Position numbers and translations under genes: made by a program. Below the pieces are notes generated by a model, which saw only the letters and a program-made list of their open reading frames with translations, was not told the origin of the DNA and searched no databases. Shown here one piece after another: positions 17,036 through 26,675 of a DNA stretch of 55,251 nucleotides. The DNA comes from Methylocystaceae bacterium. GTDB lineage: Bacteria > Pseudomonadota > Alphaproteobacteria > Rhodospirillales > Terasakiellaceae. The stretch is taken from NCBI GenBank assembly GCA_013373205.1, contig JABXIG010000012.1, positions 1 to 55,251 of the forward strand, in the 5' to 3' direction. The number at the start of each line of letters is the position of its first letter. Position 1 is the first letter of the stretch.

Positions 17036-18685
17036 TTGATCGACTTTCAGACATCCCCCCAGCAATACAAACATTGGAAGCTGGATTTTGACGGCCCGGT
17101 TGCTTACCTGACGATGGACGTCAATGCTGAAGCTACTTTGAAGCCAGGTTATGATTTGAAGATGAATTCATATGACCTTGGTGTGGATATTGAACTGTAT
17201 GACGCCGTTCAACGTTTGCGTTTCGAACACCCCGAGGTCAAGAGTGTCGTCATGCGCTCTGGCAAGGAACGCATTTTTTGCGCGGGTGCAAACATCCGCA
17301 TGTTGGGTAAATCTTCACATGCGCACAAAGTGAACTTCTGTAAGTTTACGAATGAAACACGCAATTCCATCGAAGATGCGTCGGAGTATTCTCGTCAGCG
17401 ATATATTTCAGCGGTTAATGGGACAGCCGCCGGTGGTGGGTATGAATTGGCCTTGGCAACTGATTATATCATGTTGATTGATGATGGCAGTGCCACTGTA
17501 TCTTTGCCGGAAGTACCGTTGTTGGCAGTTTTGCCGGGTACTGGCGGGCTTACCCGTGTTGTTGATAAACGTAAAGTGCGTCGTGATCGTGCTGATATTT
17601 TCTGCAGCATCGAAGAAGGTGCGCGTGGTCAGCGCGCTGTCGATTGGCGACTTGTGGATGAAAGTGTTAAGGGGTCTGTCTTTGATGAAGAAGTTTCAAA
17701 GCGCGCGAAAGAATTTGCTAAAGATTCTGATCGTCCCTCTGATGCCCAAGGTGTTTCTCTGAACCCCTTAAATCGTGAAATTTCTGCCGATCATGTAAAA
17801 TATGATTTTGTTGATATTGACATTAATCGCGCAGGGCGCGTTGCAACGGTGACTTTGAAGGCACCAGTTGACACTGCCCCTTCAGATTTGTCTGACGTTT
17901 TAAGTCAGGGGGCTGAATTCTGGCCTTTGGCTCTATGCCGCCAGTTCGATGATGCCTTGCTCCATCTGCGTACCAATGAAACAGAAATGGGCACAGTAAT
18001 CTTCAAAACCGTCGGCAATGGCGATTTGATTGAAGGTTATGAGAAGTTACTGCAAGACAATGCGGATAACTGGCTGATGCGTGAGATTATCCTCTATTGG
18101 AAACGGACTTTAAAACGTGTCGATATGACATCACGCACGCTTGTCACGCTGGTTGAACCGGGCAGCTGCTTCGTTGGTATTCTGGCAGAACTGATTTTTG
18201 CCGCTGATCGCAGCTACATGCTGGATGGTCAAATTGAAGGTGATGACACGCCTGAAGCCAAAATCAAACTCAGTGACTTTAATTTCTCCATGATGCCGAT
18301 GAGCAATGGTCTGACGCGCCTGCAAACACGTTTCTTAGGAGAACCTGAAAGTGTTGAGGCTGCAAAGGCCATGATCGGTAAAGAATTGAATGGTGCCGAG
18401 GCGAATAAAATCGGCCTTGTGACCGATGCTTATGATGACATCGACTGGGAAGAAGATGTTCGTTTGTTCCTGGAGGAACGTGTTGGGTATTCACCAGATG
18501 CGTTGACAGGTATGGAAGCAAATCTGCGTTTTGCGGGTCCCGAGACAATGGAAACAAAAATTTTCGGGCGTTTGACAGCCTGGCAAAACTGGATTTTCCA
18601 GCGGCCGAATGCGGTTGCTGATGGGGGGGCTCTGAAGTTGTACGGCACAGGCACGCGTCCTTCTTACGATTTCAATCGAGTCTAA
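17036..18685 (+). CDS. boxC: Benzoyl-CoA-dihydrodiol lyase (2,3-epoxybenzoyl-CoA dihydrolase)
   Basis: A 549-residue double-crotonase enzyme. It opens the ring of 2,3-epoxybenzoyl-CoA with two waters, giving 3,4-dehydroadipyl-CoA semialdehyde and formate. The N-terminal crotonase half shows ERIFCAGANIRMLG and NGTAAGGGYELALATD, with SLPEVPLLAVLPGTGG. The C-terminal half is specific to BoxC. Length matches the 550-560 residues of the family. The start is a TTG at 17036 after AACAAGGAGTTTCCCG. It leads the boxCBA operon. The formate it releases is probably consumed by the formate dehydrogenase at 29272-34121. Confidence 0.94.
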   Translation: MIDFQTSPQQYKHWKLDFDGPVAYLTMDVNAEATLKPGYDLKMNSYDLGVDIELYDAVQRLRFEHPEVKSVVMRSGKERIFCAGANIRMLGKSSHAHKVNFCKFTNETRNSIEDASEYSRQRYISAVNGTAAGGGYELALATDYIMLIDDGSATVSLPEVPLLAVLPGTGGLTRVVDKRKVRRDRADIFCSIEEGARGQRAVDWRLVDESVKGSVFDEEVSKRAKEFAKDSDRPSDAQGVSLNPLNREISADHVKYDFVDIDINRAGRVATVTLKAPVDTAPSDLSDVLSQGAEFWPLALCRQFDDALLHLRTNETEMGTVIFKTVGNGDLIEGYEKLLQDNADNWLMREIILYWKRTLKRVDMTSRTLVTLVEPGSCFVGILAELIFAADRSYMLDGQIEGDDTPEAKIKLSDFNFSMMPMSNGLTRLQTRFLGEPESVEAAKAMIGKELNGAEANKIGLVTDAYDDIDWEEDVRLFLEERVGYSPDALTGMEANLRFAGPETMETKIFGRLTAWQNWIFQRPNAVADGGALKLYGTGTRPSYDFNRV

Positions 18686-18720
18686 TTTTAAGTTACTGAA
18701 TAAAGTATGGGAGTACACCT

Positions 18721-20196
18721 ATGAGTGAATCTATCAATGGAGATCAGATCGTCGAAGTAAACTACGACGACCTTATCCCGAATAATGTGGATCTTTCAAA
18801 TGACCGTCGCCTAAAAAAGGCACTGGAAGAATGGCAGCCAAACTATATTGATTGGTGGAAAGATATGGGGCCGGACGGCTTTCAGGAATCAGAAGTCTAT
18901 CTGCGCACAGCCGTTGGCGTTGACCCGCAAGGCTGGGCTGTTTTTGACCATGTGAAAATGCCAGAATATCGTTGGGGTATTCTGCTTGCCCCGAAAGAAG
19001 AAGGTCGCAAGATTAACTTCGGTAAACATAAAGGCGAGCCAGCATGGCAGGAAGTCCCTGCTGAATATCGTTCCCTGCTGCGTCGACTGATTGTCATTCA
19101 AGGTGATACCGAGCCAGCTTCTGTTGAACAACAACGCTACCTTGGGAAAACAGCACCTTCTTTATATGACATGCGAAACCTGTTTCAGGTGAATGTAGAA
19201 GAAGGTCGCCACCTTTGGGCGATGGTTTATCTGCTGCAGAAATACTTCGGTAAAGAAGGTCGTCAAGATGCAGAAGACCTGTTGCAACGCCGTTCCGGCG
19301 ACGAGGACCGCCCGCGTATGCTGGGGGCATTTAACGAAGAAACACCGGATTGGTTGTCTTTCTTCATGTTCACATACTTCACAGATCGTGATGGTAAAAT
19401 GCAGCTGGCGGCCTTGGCAGAAAGCGGGTTTGACCCATTGTCACGGACCTGTCGTTTTATGCTGACGGAAGAAGCGCACCACATGTTTGTTGGTGAAAGC
19501 GGTGTATCTCGTGTGGTCGAGAAAACGTGTCAGGCCATGAATGATGCGGGTATTACAGACCCTTATGATATCGAAGCCGTACGTAAGCTTGGTGTCATCG
19601 ACCTGCCAACGATCCAGAAAAAACTGAACTTCCATGTTTCTGTTACAGAAGACCTATTTGGTGCCGAAGTGTCCACAAATGGTGCATCAGCATTTGAAGC
19701 TGGCCTCAAAGGTCGCTTTGAAGAGACAAAAATCGAGGACGATCATCAATTGCACTCGGAAACATTTGATGTATGGCGTGTTGTGGATGGCAAAATCGTT
19801 CAGGAAACTGAACCTGCCTTGAACGCGGTGAATGCTCGCCTTGTCTATGATTACATCAATGATGCAGCTGGTGGCGTGAAACGTTGGAACAAGCTGATTA
19901 AAAAGATGGGGATTGATTTCGATCTTGTGATGCCGCATATGGGCTTCAACCGCAAAATTGGTGAATTTTCAGAGAACTTTATCACGCCTGCTGGTGAGAT
20001 TGTTGATGAAGCAACATGGATGGCCAATGAGGAAGAATATCTGCCGTCTGAAGCTGACCTTAAATTCCTGAAAGACTTGATGCAACCTGAATACCGTCAG
20101 GGTGAATATGCGAGCTGGATTGCCGCGCCTAAAGTCGGGATCAACTCTAAACCGGGTGATTTTGAATACGTCAAGATCTACGGTTCGGCCAACTAA
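18721..20196 (+). CDS. boxB: Benzoyl-CoA 2,3-epoxidase, oxygenase subunit
   Basis: A 491-residue diiron oxygenase that uses O2 and electrons from BoxA to make 2,3-epoxybenzoyl-CoA. The iron ligands known from the Azoarcus enzyme can be matched at a constant offset of 11: Glu131, Glu161 and His164 (EEGRH), Asp222 (FTDRDG), Glu251 and His254 (TEEAHHMF). Start ATG follows GGGAGTACACCT. It lies between boxC and boxA. A stem-loop separates it from boxA, so subunit levels may differ. Confidence 0.96.
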   Translation: MSESINGDQIVEVNYDDLIPNNVDLSNDRRLKKALEEWQPNYIDWWKDMGPDGFQESEVYLRTAVGVDPQGWAVFDHVKMPEYRWGILLAPKEEGRKINFGKHKGEPAWQEVPAEYRSLLRRLIVIQGDTEPASVEQQRYLGKTAPSLYDMRNLFQVNVEEGRHLWAMVYLLQKYFGKEGRQDAEDLLQRRSGDEDRPRMLGAFNEETPDWLSFFMFTYFTDRDGKMQLAALAESGFDPLSRTCRFMLTEEAHHMFVGESGVSRVVEKTCQAMNDAGITDPYDIEAVRKLGVIDLPTIQKKLNFHVSVTEDLFGAEVSTNGASAFEAGLKGRFEETKIEDDHQLHSETFDVWRVVDGKIVQETEPALNAVNARLVYDYINDAAGGVKRWNKLIKKMGIDFDLVMPHMGFNRKIGEFSENFITPAGEIVDEATWMANEEEYLPSEADLKFLKDLMQPEYRQGEYASWIAAPKVGINSKPGDFEYVKIYGSAN

Positions 20197-20213
20197 TACC
20201 TCCCCAAGGAAGG

Positions 20214-20242
20214 AGAGTGCTCTGTCCTTTTTAGGGCACTCT
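20214..20242 (+). terminator. Intercistronic stem-loop between boxB and boxA
   Basis: AGAGTGC (20214-20220) pairs with GCACTCT (20236-20242), and an inner CCT/AGG stem closes the loop. T- and C-rich sequence follows rather than a pure T-run. It may be a partial terminator or RNA-stabilising structure that makes more BoxB than BoxA. Confidence 0.45.
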
Positions 20243-20297
20243 TCTTCACTTCTTAATTTTTAAATACCTTTACGATTTGAATTCCCAGGAGCGGACG

Positions 20298-21524
20298 ATG
20301 AGCGCTATTCGCCAACACTTGATTGATCCAGAAGTTTGCATTCGGTGTAACACCTGCGAAGAAAATTGCCCGATTGAAGGAGCAATTACGCACAACGAAG
20401 ACAATTATGTGGTTGACGTTGAAAAGTGTAATTACTGCATGAATTGCATTGCCCCTTGCCCAACGGGTGCGATCGATCATTGGCGCATGGTCATCGCCCC
20501 CTTTTCACTGGAAGAACAATTTTCGTGGGATGAACTGCCTGACGAAGCTGAACCTGTGGCGAACACAAAGGTCAAAAACAACGCTGACCATGAAGCCATT
20601 GAAGATGAAGCCAGTGCCATTTTGAACGTGGCGCATGAAGGTCAGCAAGGGAAAGTGAAACCACCTTTTTCCGCTGCACATCCCTTTATCAATATTTATA
20701 CACGCGAGAACCCTGCTGTCGCAAAAGTCGCCGGTAATTATCGCATTACATCTGAAAACAGCGATTCAGATATCCATCACATTATTCTTGATTTTGGGTC
20801 TTCTGCCTTTCCGGTATTGGAAGGACAGAGTATCGGCATTATTCCGCCCGGTGTGGATGAACGTGGCAAGCCCTATAACGTGCGTCTGTATTCAGTGGCC
20901 AGTCCGCGCGATGGGGAACGTCCGAACCACAACAACCTTTCCCTGACGGTCAAGCGGGTCGTCGTTGAAAAAGATGGTGAACTGATAAAAGGGGTTGGGT
21001 CCAATTACGTATGTGACCTGAAAAAAGGTGATGAAGTTCAGGTGACAGGGGCTTTCGGATCTACATTCCTGATGCCGAACCATCCAGAAGCCAATATCAT
21101 GATGGTCTGTACGGGGACGGGGTCTGCCCCCTTCCGTGCCATGACAGAACGCCGCCGCCGCAAACGCTCCCCGGGTGATCCAGGTAAGATGATGCTGTTC
21201 TTTGGTGCGCGTACGAAAGGTGACTTACCTTATTTTGGTCCGCTTCAGAAGCTTCCTGATAGTTTGATCCGCAAGGAACTCTGTTTCTCACGCGAACCAG
21301 ATCAGGATAAAGAATATGTTCAGGACCGGATTTTAAAATGCGGTTCCGATGTTGCTGAATGGCTTAAAGATGACAATACCTTCATCTATCTTTGTGGACT
21401 GAAGGGCATGGAAGTCGGCGTAGAAGAGGCTTTTTCAAAGATTTGTGAAGGCAATGGCCTGAACTGGTCAGAACTGCGCAATACCATGCGAGACAATGGT
21501 CGTTACCATGTCGAAACTTACTAA
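20298..21524 (+). CDS. boxA: Benzoyl-CoA epoxidase reductase subunit
   Basis: A 408-residue reductase that passes electrons from NADPH to BoxB. Two 4Fe-4S ferredoxin motifs lie at the N-terminus (Cys14, 17, 20, 24 and Cys44, 47, 50, 54). An acidic linker follows. The C-terminal FAD/NADPH ferredoxin-reductase domain shows [12 protein letters not shown] for FAD and [14 protein letters not shown] for nucleotide binding. The ATG at 20298 is preferred over an upstream TTG because of CCAGGAGCGGACG. All features match BoxA of box pathways. Confidence 0.95.
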   Translation: MSAIRQHLIDPEVCIRCNTCEENCPIEGAITHNEDNYVVDVEKCNYCMNCIAPCPTGAIDHWRMVIAPFSLEEQFSWDELPDEAEPVANTKVKNNADHEAIEDEASAILNVAHEGQQGKVKPPFSAAHPFINIYTRENPAVAKVAGNYRITSENSDSDIHHIILDFGSSAFPVLEGQSIGIIPPGVDERGKPYNVRLYSVASPRDGERPNHNNLSLTVKRVVVEKDGELIKGVGSNYVCDLKKGDEVQVTGAFGSTFLMPNHPEANIMMVCTGTGSAPFRAMTERRRRKRSPGDPGKMMLFFGARTKGDLPYFGPLQKLPDSLIRKELCFSREPDQDKEYVQDRILKCGSDVAEWLKDDNTFIYLCGLKGMEVGVEEAFSKICEGNGLNWSELRNTMRDNGRYHVETY

Positions 21525-21536
21525 AAGGAACACAGT

Positions 21537-21995
21537 ATGACCGTTCCTTTTATCCATAACCGATCTATTAATTGGGGCGACACAGACGCGGCAAACATCG
21601 CCTATACCGTTCGTTTTCTGGATTATTGTCTGGAAGCGATTGAAGACTGGTTCCGTCATATTTGCCAAACAGATTGGTACATTCTCAATCTGGATCGTTC
21701 AACCGGTACGCCTTTTGTCAATGTGAATATGGACTTTAAAGCACCGCTCACACCACGCCACCGTCTCAATACACACGTACTTATTGCACGGTTGGGAAAT
21801 GCTTCCCTGACGTTTTGTTTACGCGGTGTCCGTAGTGATGGCGTCACGTCTTTCGAGGCGCATTTAACTTGTTGTTTCATCAATAACAGAGAAATGACGT
21901 CCATAGAAATTCCTGAAGATATCCGCCGATGCATAGAGATTTATATCAAGGCAGGCGGGGCTGTTCAGGTAACTGGTTCGCAGAAAGAAACATAA
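21537..21995 (+). CDS. Hotdog-fold acyl-CoA thioesterase (probable benzoyl-CoA thioesterase)
   Basis: A 152-residue thioesterase of the 4-hydroxybenzoyl-CoA thioesterase type. The motif WGDTDAANIAYTVRFLDY carries the catalytic Asp found in this family. It starts 12 bases after boxA with AAAAGGAACACAGT upstream. In box clusters such an enzyme probably hydrolyses stalled benzoyl-CoA or related thioesters, freeing CoA when the epoxidase is oxygen-limited. The exact substrate is inferred. Confidence 0.82.
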   Translation: MTVPFIHNRSINWGDTDAANIAYTVRFLDYCLEAIEDWFRHICQTDWYILNLDRSTGTPFVNVNMDFKAPLTPRHRLNTHVLIARLGNASLTFCLRGVRSDGVTSFEAHLTCCFINNREMTSIEIPEDIRRCIEIYIKAGGAVQVTGSQKET

Positions 21996-22036
21996 TAATT
22001 GCGAACTTAATTTTTTAACTTGGAGGTACTTTGGGT

Positions 22037-23233
22037 ATGAAACATACTCTTAATTACAAATTATTTTCTCGTATGTTCCGTCAAATCGCCTTTGTAGGTG
22101 TCGCCGCTACAATGGTGTCTGGCGCTGCTTTGGCTGAAGACGATGTGAAACTTGGGCTGATGCTGCCCTATACAGGCACCTACGCAGCATTGGGTGAAGC
22201 AATCACCAACGGCATTGAACTCGCTATCGAAGAAAACGGCGGTAAATTGGGTGGACGATCAGTGAACCTGATGCGACTTGATTCCGAAGCCAAGCCCGGC
22301 AAAGCGCCACAAAATATGAACCGACTTGTCAATGGTGAAGGTGCCGATGTCATTATTGGCCCTGTCCATTCCGGTGTTGCCATGGGGATGATTAAAATTG
22401 CGCGTCAGGAAGGGGCGATTACCATTATTCCCAATGCGGGCTTGAATGCCGCGACACGCCAGTTTTGCGCCCCCAATATTTTCCGTACGTCTTTTAGTGC
22501 CTGGCAAACAGCCTATCCAATGGGTAAAATGGCTTATGATCGCGGATATCGTAAAATTGCGACAATTGCATGGAACTACAGTTTCGGAAAAGAGTCTCTA
22601 GAAGCCTTTGAAGAAGGGTTCAAAGCCGCAGGCGGTGAGATCGTTAAACAATTCCTGACGCCATTTCCTAAAGTGGAATTTCAGGCCTATCTGACAGAAA
22701 TTGCCTCGTTGAAACCGGATGCGGTTTTCGCTTTTTATGCCGGTGGTGGTGCTGTGAAATTTGTGAAAGACTATGATGCTGCGGGTATTAAAAACGCCAT
22801 TCCACTGCTGGGATCAGGCTTTATGACAGATGGCACACTTGATGCGCAGGGGCCAGCCGCTGAAGGTGTGATGACGACGTTGCATTATGCAGCGTCGCTG
22901 GATAACCCCAAGAATAAGTCTTTCCAGAAAGCTTACCAAGATACCTATGGCAAAGCAGCCGATATTTATGCTGTTCAGGGCTATGACGCTGGTCAAATGC
23001 TGGTGCAGGCACTGGATGCCGTAAAGGGCAATACAAGCGATAAAGATGCACTGATCAAGGCATTGGCGGCTGTTAAAATTGATAGCCCACGTGGGCCTTG
23101 GCATTTCTCCAAAGCACATAATCCTGTGCAAAATATGTACCTTCGTGAAGTGAAGAACGGTCATAACGTTGTTGTTCAAGTTGCTGCAGAAGCAGTGGAT
23201 GATCCAGCAACTGGCTGTGTAATGGCACAATAA
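22037..23233 (+). CDS. ABC transporter substrate-binding protein, branched-chain amino-acid type (probable benzoate binding)
   Basis: A 398-residue periplasmic protein with a clear signal peptide ending GAALA-ED. The mature part is a type-I binding protein of the Leu/Ile/Val family (KLGLMLPYTGTYAALGEAI). GGAGG at 22022 supports the ATG at 22037; a TTG six bases upstream is possible. It is followed by a hairpin terminator and then two permeases and two ATPases. Location between boxA and boxR suggests it binds benzoate or a related aromatic acid. No ligand residues can be assigned from sequence alone. Confidence 0.88.
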   Translation: MKHTLNYKLFSRMFRQIAFVGVAATMVSGAALAEDDVKLGLMLPYTGTYAALGEAITNGIELAIEENGGKLGGRSVNLMRLDSEAKPGKAPQNMNRLVNGEGADVIIGPVHSGVAMGMIKIARQEGAITIIPNAGLNAATRQFCAPNIFRTSFSAWQTAYPMGKMAYDRGYRKIATIAWNYSFGKESLEAFEEGFKAAGGEIVKQFLTPFPKVEFQAYLTEIASLKPDAVFAFYAGGGAVKFVKDYDAAGIKNAIPLLGSGFMTDGTLDAQGPAAEGVMTTLHYAASLDNPKNKSFQKAYQDTYGKAADIYAVQGYDAGQMLVQALDAVKGNTSDKDALIKALAAVKIDSPRGPWHFSKAHNPVQNMYLREVKNGHNVVVQVAAEAVDDPATGCVMAQ

Positions 23234-23242
23234 GCCTGAATG

Positions 23243-23281
23243 TACGGGAAGCTCTGTTCCTTGGGGCTTCCCGTATTTTTT
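23243..23281 (+). terminator. Attenuating terminator between binding protein and permease genes
   Basis: TACGGGAAGC (23243-23252) pairs perfectly with GCTTCCCGTA (23266-23275), followed by six T. It lies inside the operon directly after the substrate-binding protein gene. Such partial terminators commonly keep binding protein in excess over membrane parts. Confidence 0.8.
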
Positions 23282-23300
23282 CTAAACTTTGGAGGGGAAA

Positions 23301-24161
23301 ATGGATTTAACGACCATCTTGATACAACTGCTCAATAGTGTGCAGTATGGTTTGTTACTTTTCTTGATATCAAGTGGTTTGACGCTTGTATTTGGAATTA
23401 TGGGCGTCATCAATCTCGCTCATGGGGCAATGTATATGATCGGGGCCTATCTGGCTTACGCATTCGTCGAATGGTCCGGTAGTTTCAGTGTTGCATTGCT
23501 TCTTGGCATTCCTGTGATGTTGGTTGTCGGTATTATTATCGAACGTTTTCTCATCGATCATTTGTATAAGAAAGACCACCTCTTTCAGGTGCTGCTGACC
23601 TTTGGTTTGATCCTGATTTTAAACGACCTTCAAAGCCTGATCTGGGGAAATGACACACATGGCGTTCCGATCCCTGAAGTTCTTTCCGGTTCAATTACAT
23701 TGACCGATACCATGCAATATCCTGTCTACCGTTTGACGGTTTCCGCCATTTGTCTTGTTTTGGCGCTGGGGATGTATTGGGTGATTCAAAAGACCCGTTT
23801 GGGGATGACCATTCGTGCAGGGGCCAGCAACCGGGAAATGGTTGAGGCACTGGGGATTAACGTGCGGACCCTGTTTACAATTATTTTTGCTGCGGGTGTC
23901 GCACTGGCGGGTTTAGGCGGCATGATTTCTGCGCCCTTAAGTTCTGTTTATCCCGGCATGGGCGACAGTGTTTTGATTATTTGCCTTGTGGTGGTTGTGA
24001 TCGGCGGTATCGGGTCCATTAAAGGCGCCTTTTGGGGGGCGATGCTGATCGGTCTTGTTAGTACGTTTGGCCCGATTCTCATCCCTTCTCTTGCCAGCGT
24101 AATGGTCTACCTTGTCATGGCCATTGTGCTTCTTGTGAAACCTCGCGGTTTGTTCGCTTAG
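23301..24161 (+). CDS. ABC transporter permease, LivH type
   Basis: A 286-residue inner-membrane permease with many hydrophobic segments. The N-terminal GLTLVFGIMGVINLAHGAMY is the LivH hallmark. It forms a heterodimer with the LivM-type protein encoded next. GGAGGGGAAA precedes the ATG at 23301; the upstream TTG in frame is rejected. It belongs to the aromatic-acid import system of the box operon. Confidence 0.93.
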   Translation: MDLTTILIQLLNSVQYGLLLFLISSGLTLVFGIMGVINLAHGAMYMIGAYLAYAFVEWSGSFSVALLLGIPVMLVVGIIIERFLIDHLYKKDHLFQVLLTFGLILILNDLQSLIWGNDTHGVPIPEVLSGSITLTDTMQYPVYRLTVSAICLVLALGMYWVIQKTRLGMTIRAGASNREMVEALGINVRTLFTIIFAAGVALAGLGGMISAPLSSVYPGMGDSVLIICLVVVVIGGIGSIKGAFWGAMLIGLVSTFGPILIPSLASVMVYLVMAIVLLVKPRGLFA

Positions 24162-24177
24162 AAATAAGAGGTTCTTT

Positions 24178-25197
24178 ATGTATAATACACCCCGATCGAT
24201 TACCTTATTTCTCGGTTTCCTTTTTATATTGTTGCTGTGCTATCCCTTATACGGCGACCTGATTTTTGGCTCTAAATCCAGCTTTTATATGCAAAAGCTG
24301 ACCACCATTATTATTTTTGCCATTTTGGCAATGAGCCTTGACCTGCTGGTCGGTGTCAGCGGTCTAGTCAGTATGGGCCATGCGTTGTTCTTTGGGTTTG
24401 CAGGCTATGTTCTGGCCTTGATTTCGCCGGAATATGATGCTGCCAATATCTGGATTGTTCTGCCTGCTGTGCTGGCAAGCTGCGCGGTTATAGGTTTGGT
24501 GGTTGCTTTTCTGACAATCAAAACGTCTGGTATTTATTTCATTATGGTAACTTTGGCCTTTGGTCAGATGGCGTTTTATTTCTTTAATGATTCTGATTTC
24601 GCCGGAGGATCAGATGGTATGTACATCATGATGAAGCCAGCGGTCATGTTAGGAGATATTCAGCTTCTGAATTTGGAAAGCAAGCAAACCATCTTTTATA
24701 CCAGTCTGGCCTGTATGGCATTGGTTTACCTTATTTTGCGCATGTTATTGCGTTCACCCTTTGGGCAGGTTCTTGTGGGTATTCATGCCAATGAACACCG
24801 TGTTAAGGCAATCGGTTACAATACAAATCATTACAAAATTGTTAGCTTTGTTATCGCAGCCACGCTGGCGGGACTGGCTGGTTTTCTAGCGGCGACACAG
24901 TATGGCTTTGTAAACCCCTCGCAATTGGGCTGGCACACATCCGGCTATGCTTTGATGATGGTGATCATGGGGGGGGCAGGAACGATCTTTGGTCCTGCGC
25001 TCGGTGCGTTTGTTTTTGAAATTCTCCATTCTTTCTTTGAAAGCTTCACCGATCATTGGTTGATGCTCATGGGGACGGTGATGATCGCTGTTGTCTTGTT
25101 TCTTCCCAATGGCATTGGCGGTGCCTTGCTGGAGTTCGTGCGTAAACTAGAGAAAAAGCCTGTACAGGCTCAGGATGGGGAGAAGAGCGATGGTTGA
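24178..25197 (+). CDS. ABC transporter permease, LivM type
   Basis: A 339-residue inner-membrane permease. LivM hallmarks are SLDLLVGVSGLVSMGHALFFG and the C-terminal MGGAGTIFGPALGA. It pairs with the LivH-type protein at 23301. Its last bases overlap the next gene by eight bases. Confidence 0.93.
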   Translation: MYNTPRSITLFLGFLFILLLCYPLYGDLIFGSKSSFYMQKLTTIIIFAILAMSLDLLVGVSGLVSMGHALFFGFAGYVLALISPEYDAANIWIVLPAVLASCAVIGLVVAFLTIKTSGIYFIMVTLAFGQMAFYFFNDSDFAGGSDGMYIMMKPAVMLGDIQLLNLESKQTIFYTSLACMALVYLILRMLLRSPFGQVLVGIHANEHRVKAIGYNTNHYKIVSFVIAATLAGLAGFLAATQYGFVNPSQLGWHTSGYALMMVIMGGAGTIFGPALGAFVFEILHSFFESFTDHWLMLMGTVMIAVVLFLPNGIGGALLEFVRKLEKKPVQAQDGEKSDG

Positions 25198-25945
25198 AGC
25201 GATTTTAAAGACAGAAAAACTGACCAAACGTTTTGGAGGGCTGGTTGCGGTAGATAATGTGGATCTGGAACTTTTTAAAGGAGAAGTTCACGCTATTCTT
25301 GGCCCTAATGGCGCCGGGAAAAGTACGCTTGTAAATCTTCTGTCTGGTGATTTGCCTTCCACAGAAGGCAGTGTGGTCTTTGAAGATCAGGAACTGACCG
25401 GGCTGCCTCCTTATGTGATTTCTCATTATGGGGTAGGACGCAGTTTTCAAAAGACCAACATTTTCCCAAAATTGACTTGTTTTGAAAACGTTTGGCTCGC
25501 AGCACAGTCACGACAAAAAACATCCATGCGTTTTTTTAGACCTGCCCGGTCTATGAAAGCAGTGGAAAGTTTGACCCTATCCAGTCTGGAAAGATGTGGG
25601 TTGCTTCATCAAAAAGACAGTGCGGCTTCATCCATGAGTTATGGCGAACAGCGTCAGTTGGAAATCGGGATGATGCTGGCGACGCAACCGCGCCTTCTTC
25701 TTATGGACGAACCAATGGCTGGTATGGGCAAGGAAGAGTCAGAAATGCTCGTCAGTTTAATCAAAGATCTGGCCAAAGAATATACGCTCTTGTTGATTGA
25801 ACATGACATGGACGCCGTTTTTGCAGTGGCTGATCGACTGACCGTAATGGTCAACGGTCGGGTTTTGGAAACAGGCACACCAGATCAAATCCGTTCCAGC
25901 CAACAAGTACAGGAAGCCTACCTTGGTAACGAAGGAGGATTTTGA
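25190..25945 (+). CDS. ABC transporter ATP-binding protein, LivG type
   Basis: A 251-residue ATPase. The Walker A motif is GPNGAGKST (residues 38-46), the signature is SYGEQRQLEI, and Walker B is LLLMDEPMAG. The ATG at 25190 overlaps the permease gene and follows GGGGAGAAGAGCG. It energises uptake together with the LivF-type ATPase that starts two bases after its stop codon. Confidence 0.93.
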   Translation: MVEAILKTEKLTKRFGGLVAVDNVDLELFKGEVHAILGPNGAGKSTLVNLLSGDLPSTEGSVVFEDQELTGLPPYVISHYGVGRSFQKTNIFPKLTCFENVWLAAQSRQKTSMRFFRPARSMKAVESLTLSSLERCGLLHQKDSAASSMSYGEQRQLEIGMMLATQPRLLLMDEPMAGMGKEESEMLVSLIKDLAKEYTLLLIEHDMDAVFAVADRLTVMVNGRVLETGTPDQIRSSQQVQEAYLGNEGGF

Positions 25946-25946
25946 C

Positions 25947-26663
25947 ATGGAAAATGATTATATCGTCAAAGCAGAAGGTTTACAGGTTTACTATGGCGCG
26001 TCCCATGTCCTTCATGGTGTTGATTTTTCAGTAAAAAAAGGTGAAACGGTCAGCCTGATGGGGCGAAATGGTATGGGGAAAACCACGACGCTTCGTTCCA
26101 TTTTAGGGTTCGTCCCCCCCAAAGAAGGCAAAGTGGAAATCTTTGGACAGGATATGACGGGGGCGCGTCCCTTCAATGTGATCAAGCGTCATTTGGCCTA
26201 TGTGCCAGAAGGGCGCGGTATGTTTCATAACCTGAGTGTGCGTGAACATTTGGAAATGCCCGCACGTGCAGGAATGGACGGGAAAAGACGTTGGACGTTT
26301 GATCGGGTGATGGAAACATTTCCCCGCCTTTCAGAACGACTAGATAATATGGGCAGTCAACTGTCAGGGGGGGAACAACAGATGCTGGCGATTGGGCGGG
26401 CATTGATGACAAACCCTGAACTTCTCATTCTGGATGAAGCAACTGAAGGCCTTGCCCCTCTGATCCGCGAAGAAATTTGGCGCATTATCCAGATCATTAA
26501 AAATGACGGTATTTCAACGATCATCGTAGATAAAAACATCGGCCCCATTCTTGATATGGCAGATCGCAATATCATTCTGGTGAAAGGGAATATTGTGTTT
26601 GAAGGCACAAGTGATCAATTGCGCGAAGATCCAGAAATTCTGGCACGTAACATCGGTGTATAA
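25947..26663 (+). CDS. ABC transporter ATP-binding protein, LivF type
   Basis: A 238-residue ATPase with Walker A GRNGMGKTT, signature LSGGEQQMLAIGRALM and Walker B LLILDEATEG. The ATG at 25947 follows AAGGAGG (25932-25938). It completes the five-gene importer. Confidence 0.93.
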   Translation: MENDYIVKAEGLQVYYGASHVLHGVDFSVKKGETVSLMGRNGMGKTTTLRSILGFVPPKEGKVEIFGQDMTGARPFNVIKRHLAYVPEGRGMFHNLSVREHLEMPARAGMDGKRRWTFDRVMETFPRLSERLDNMGSQLSGGEQQMLAIGRALMTNPELLILDEATEGLAPLIREEIWRIIQIIKNDGISTIIVDKNIGPILDMADRNIILVKGNIVFEGTSDQLREDPEILARNIGV

Positions 26664-26675
26664 GGGATAAAGATA

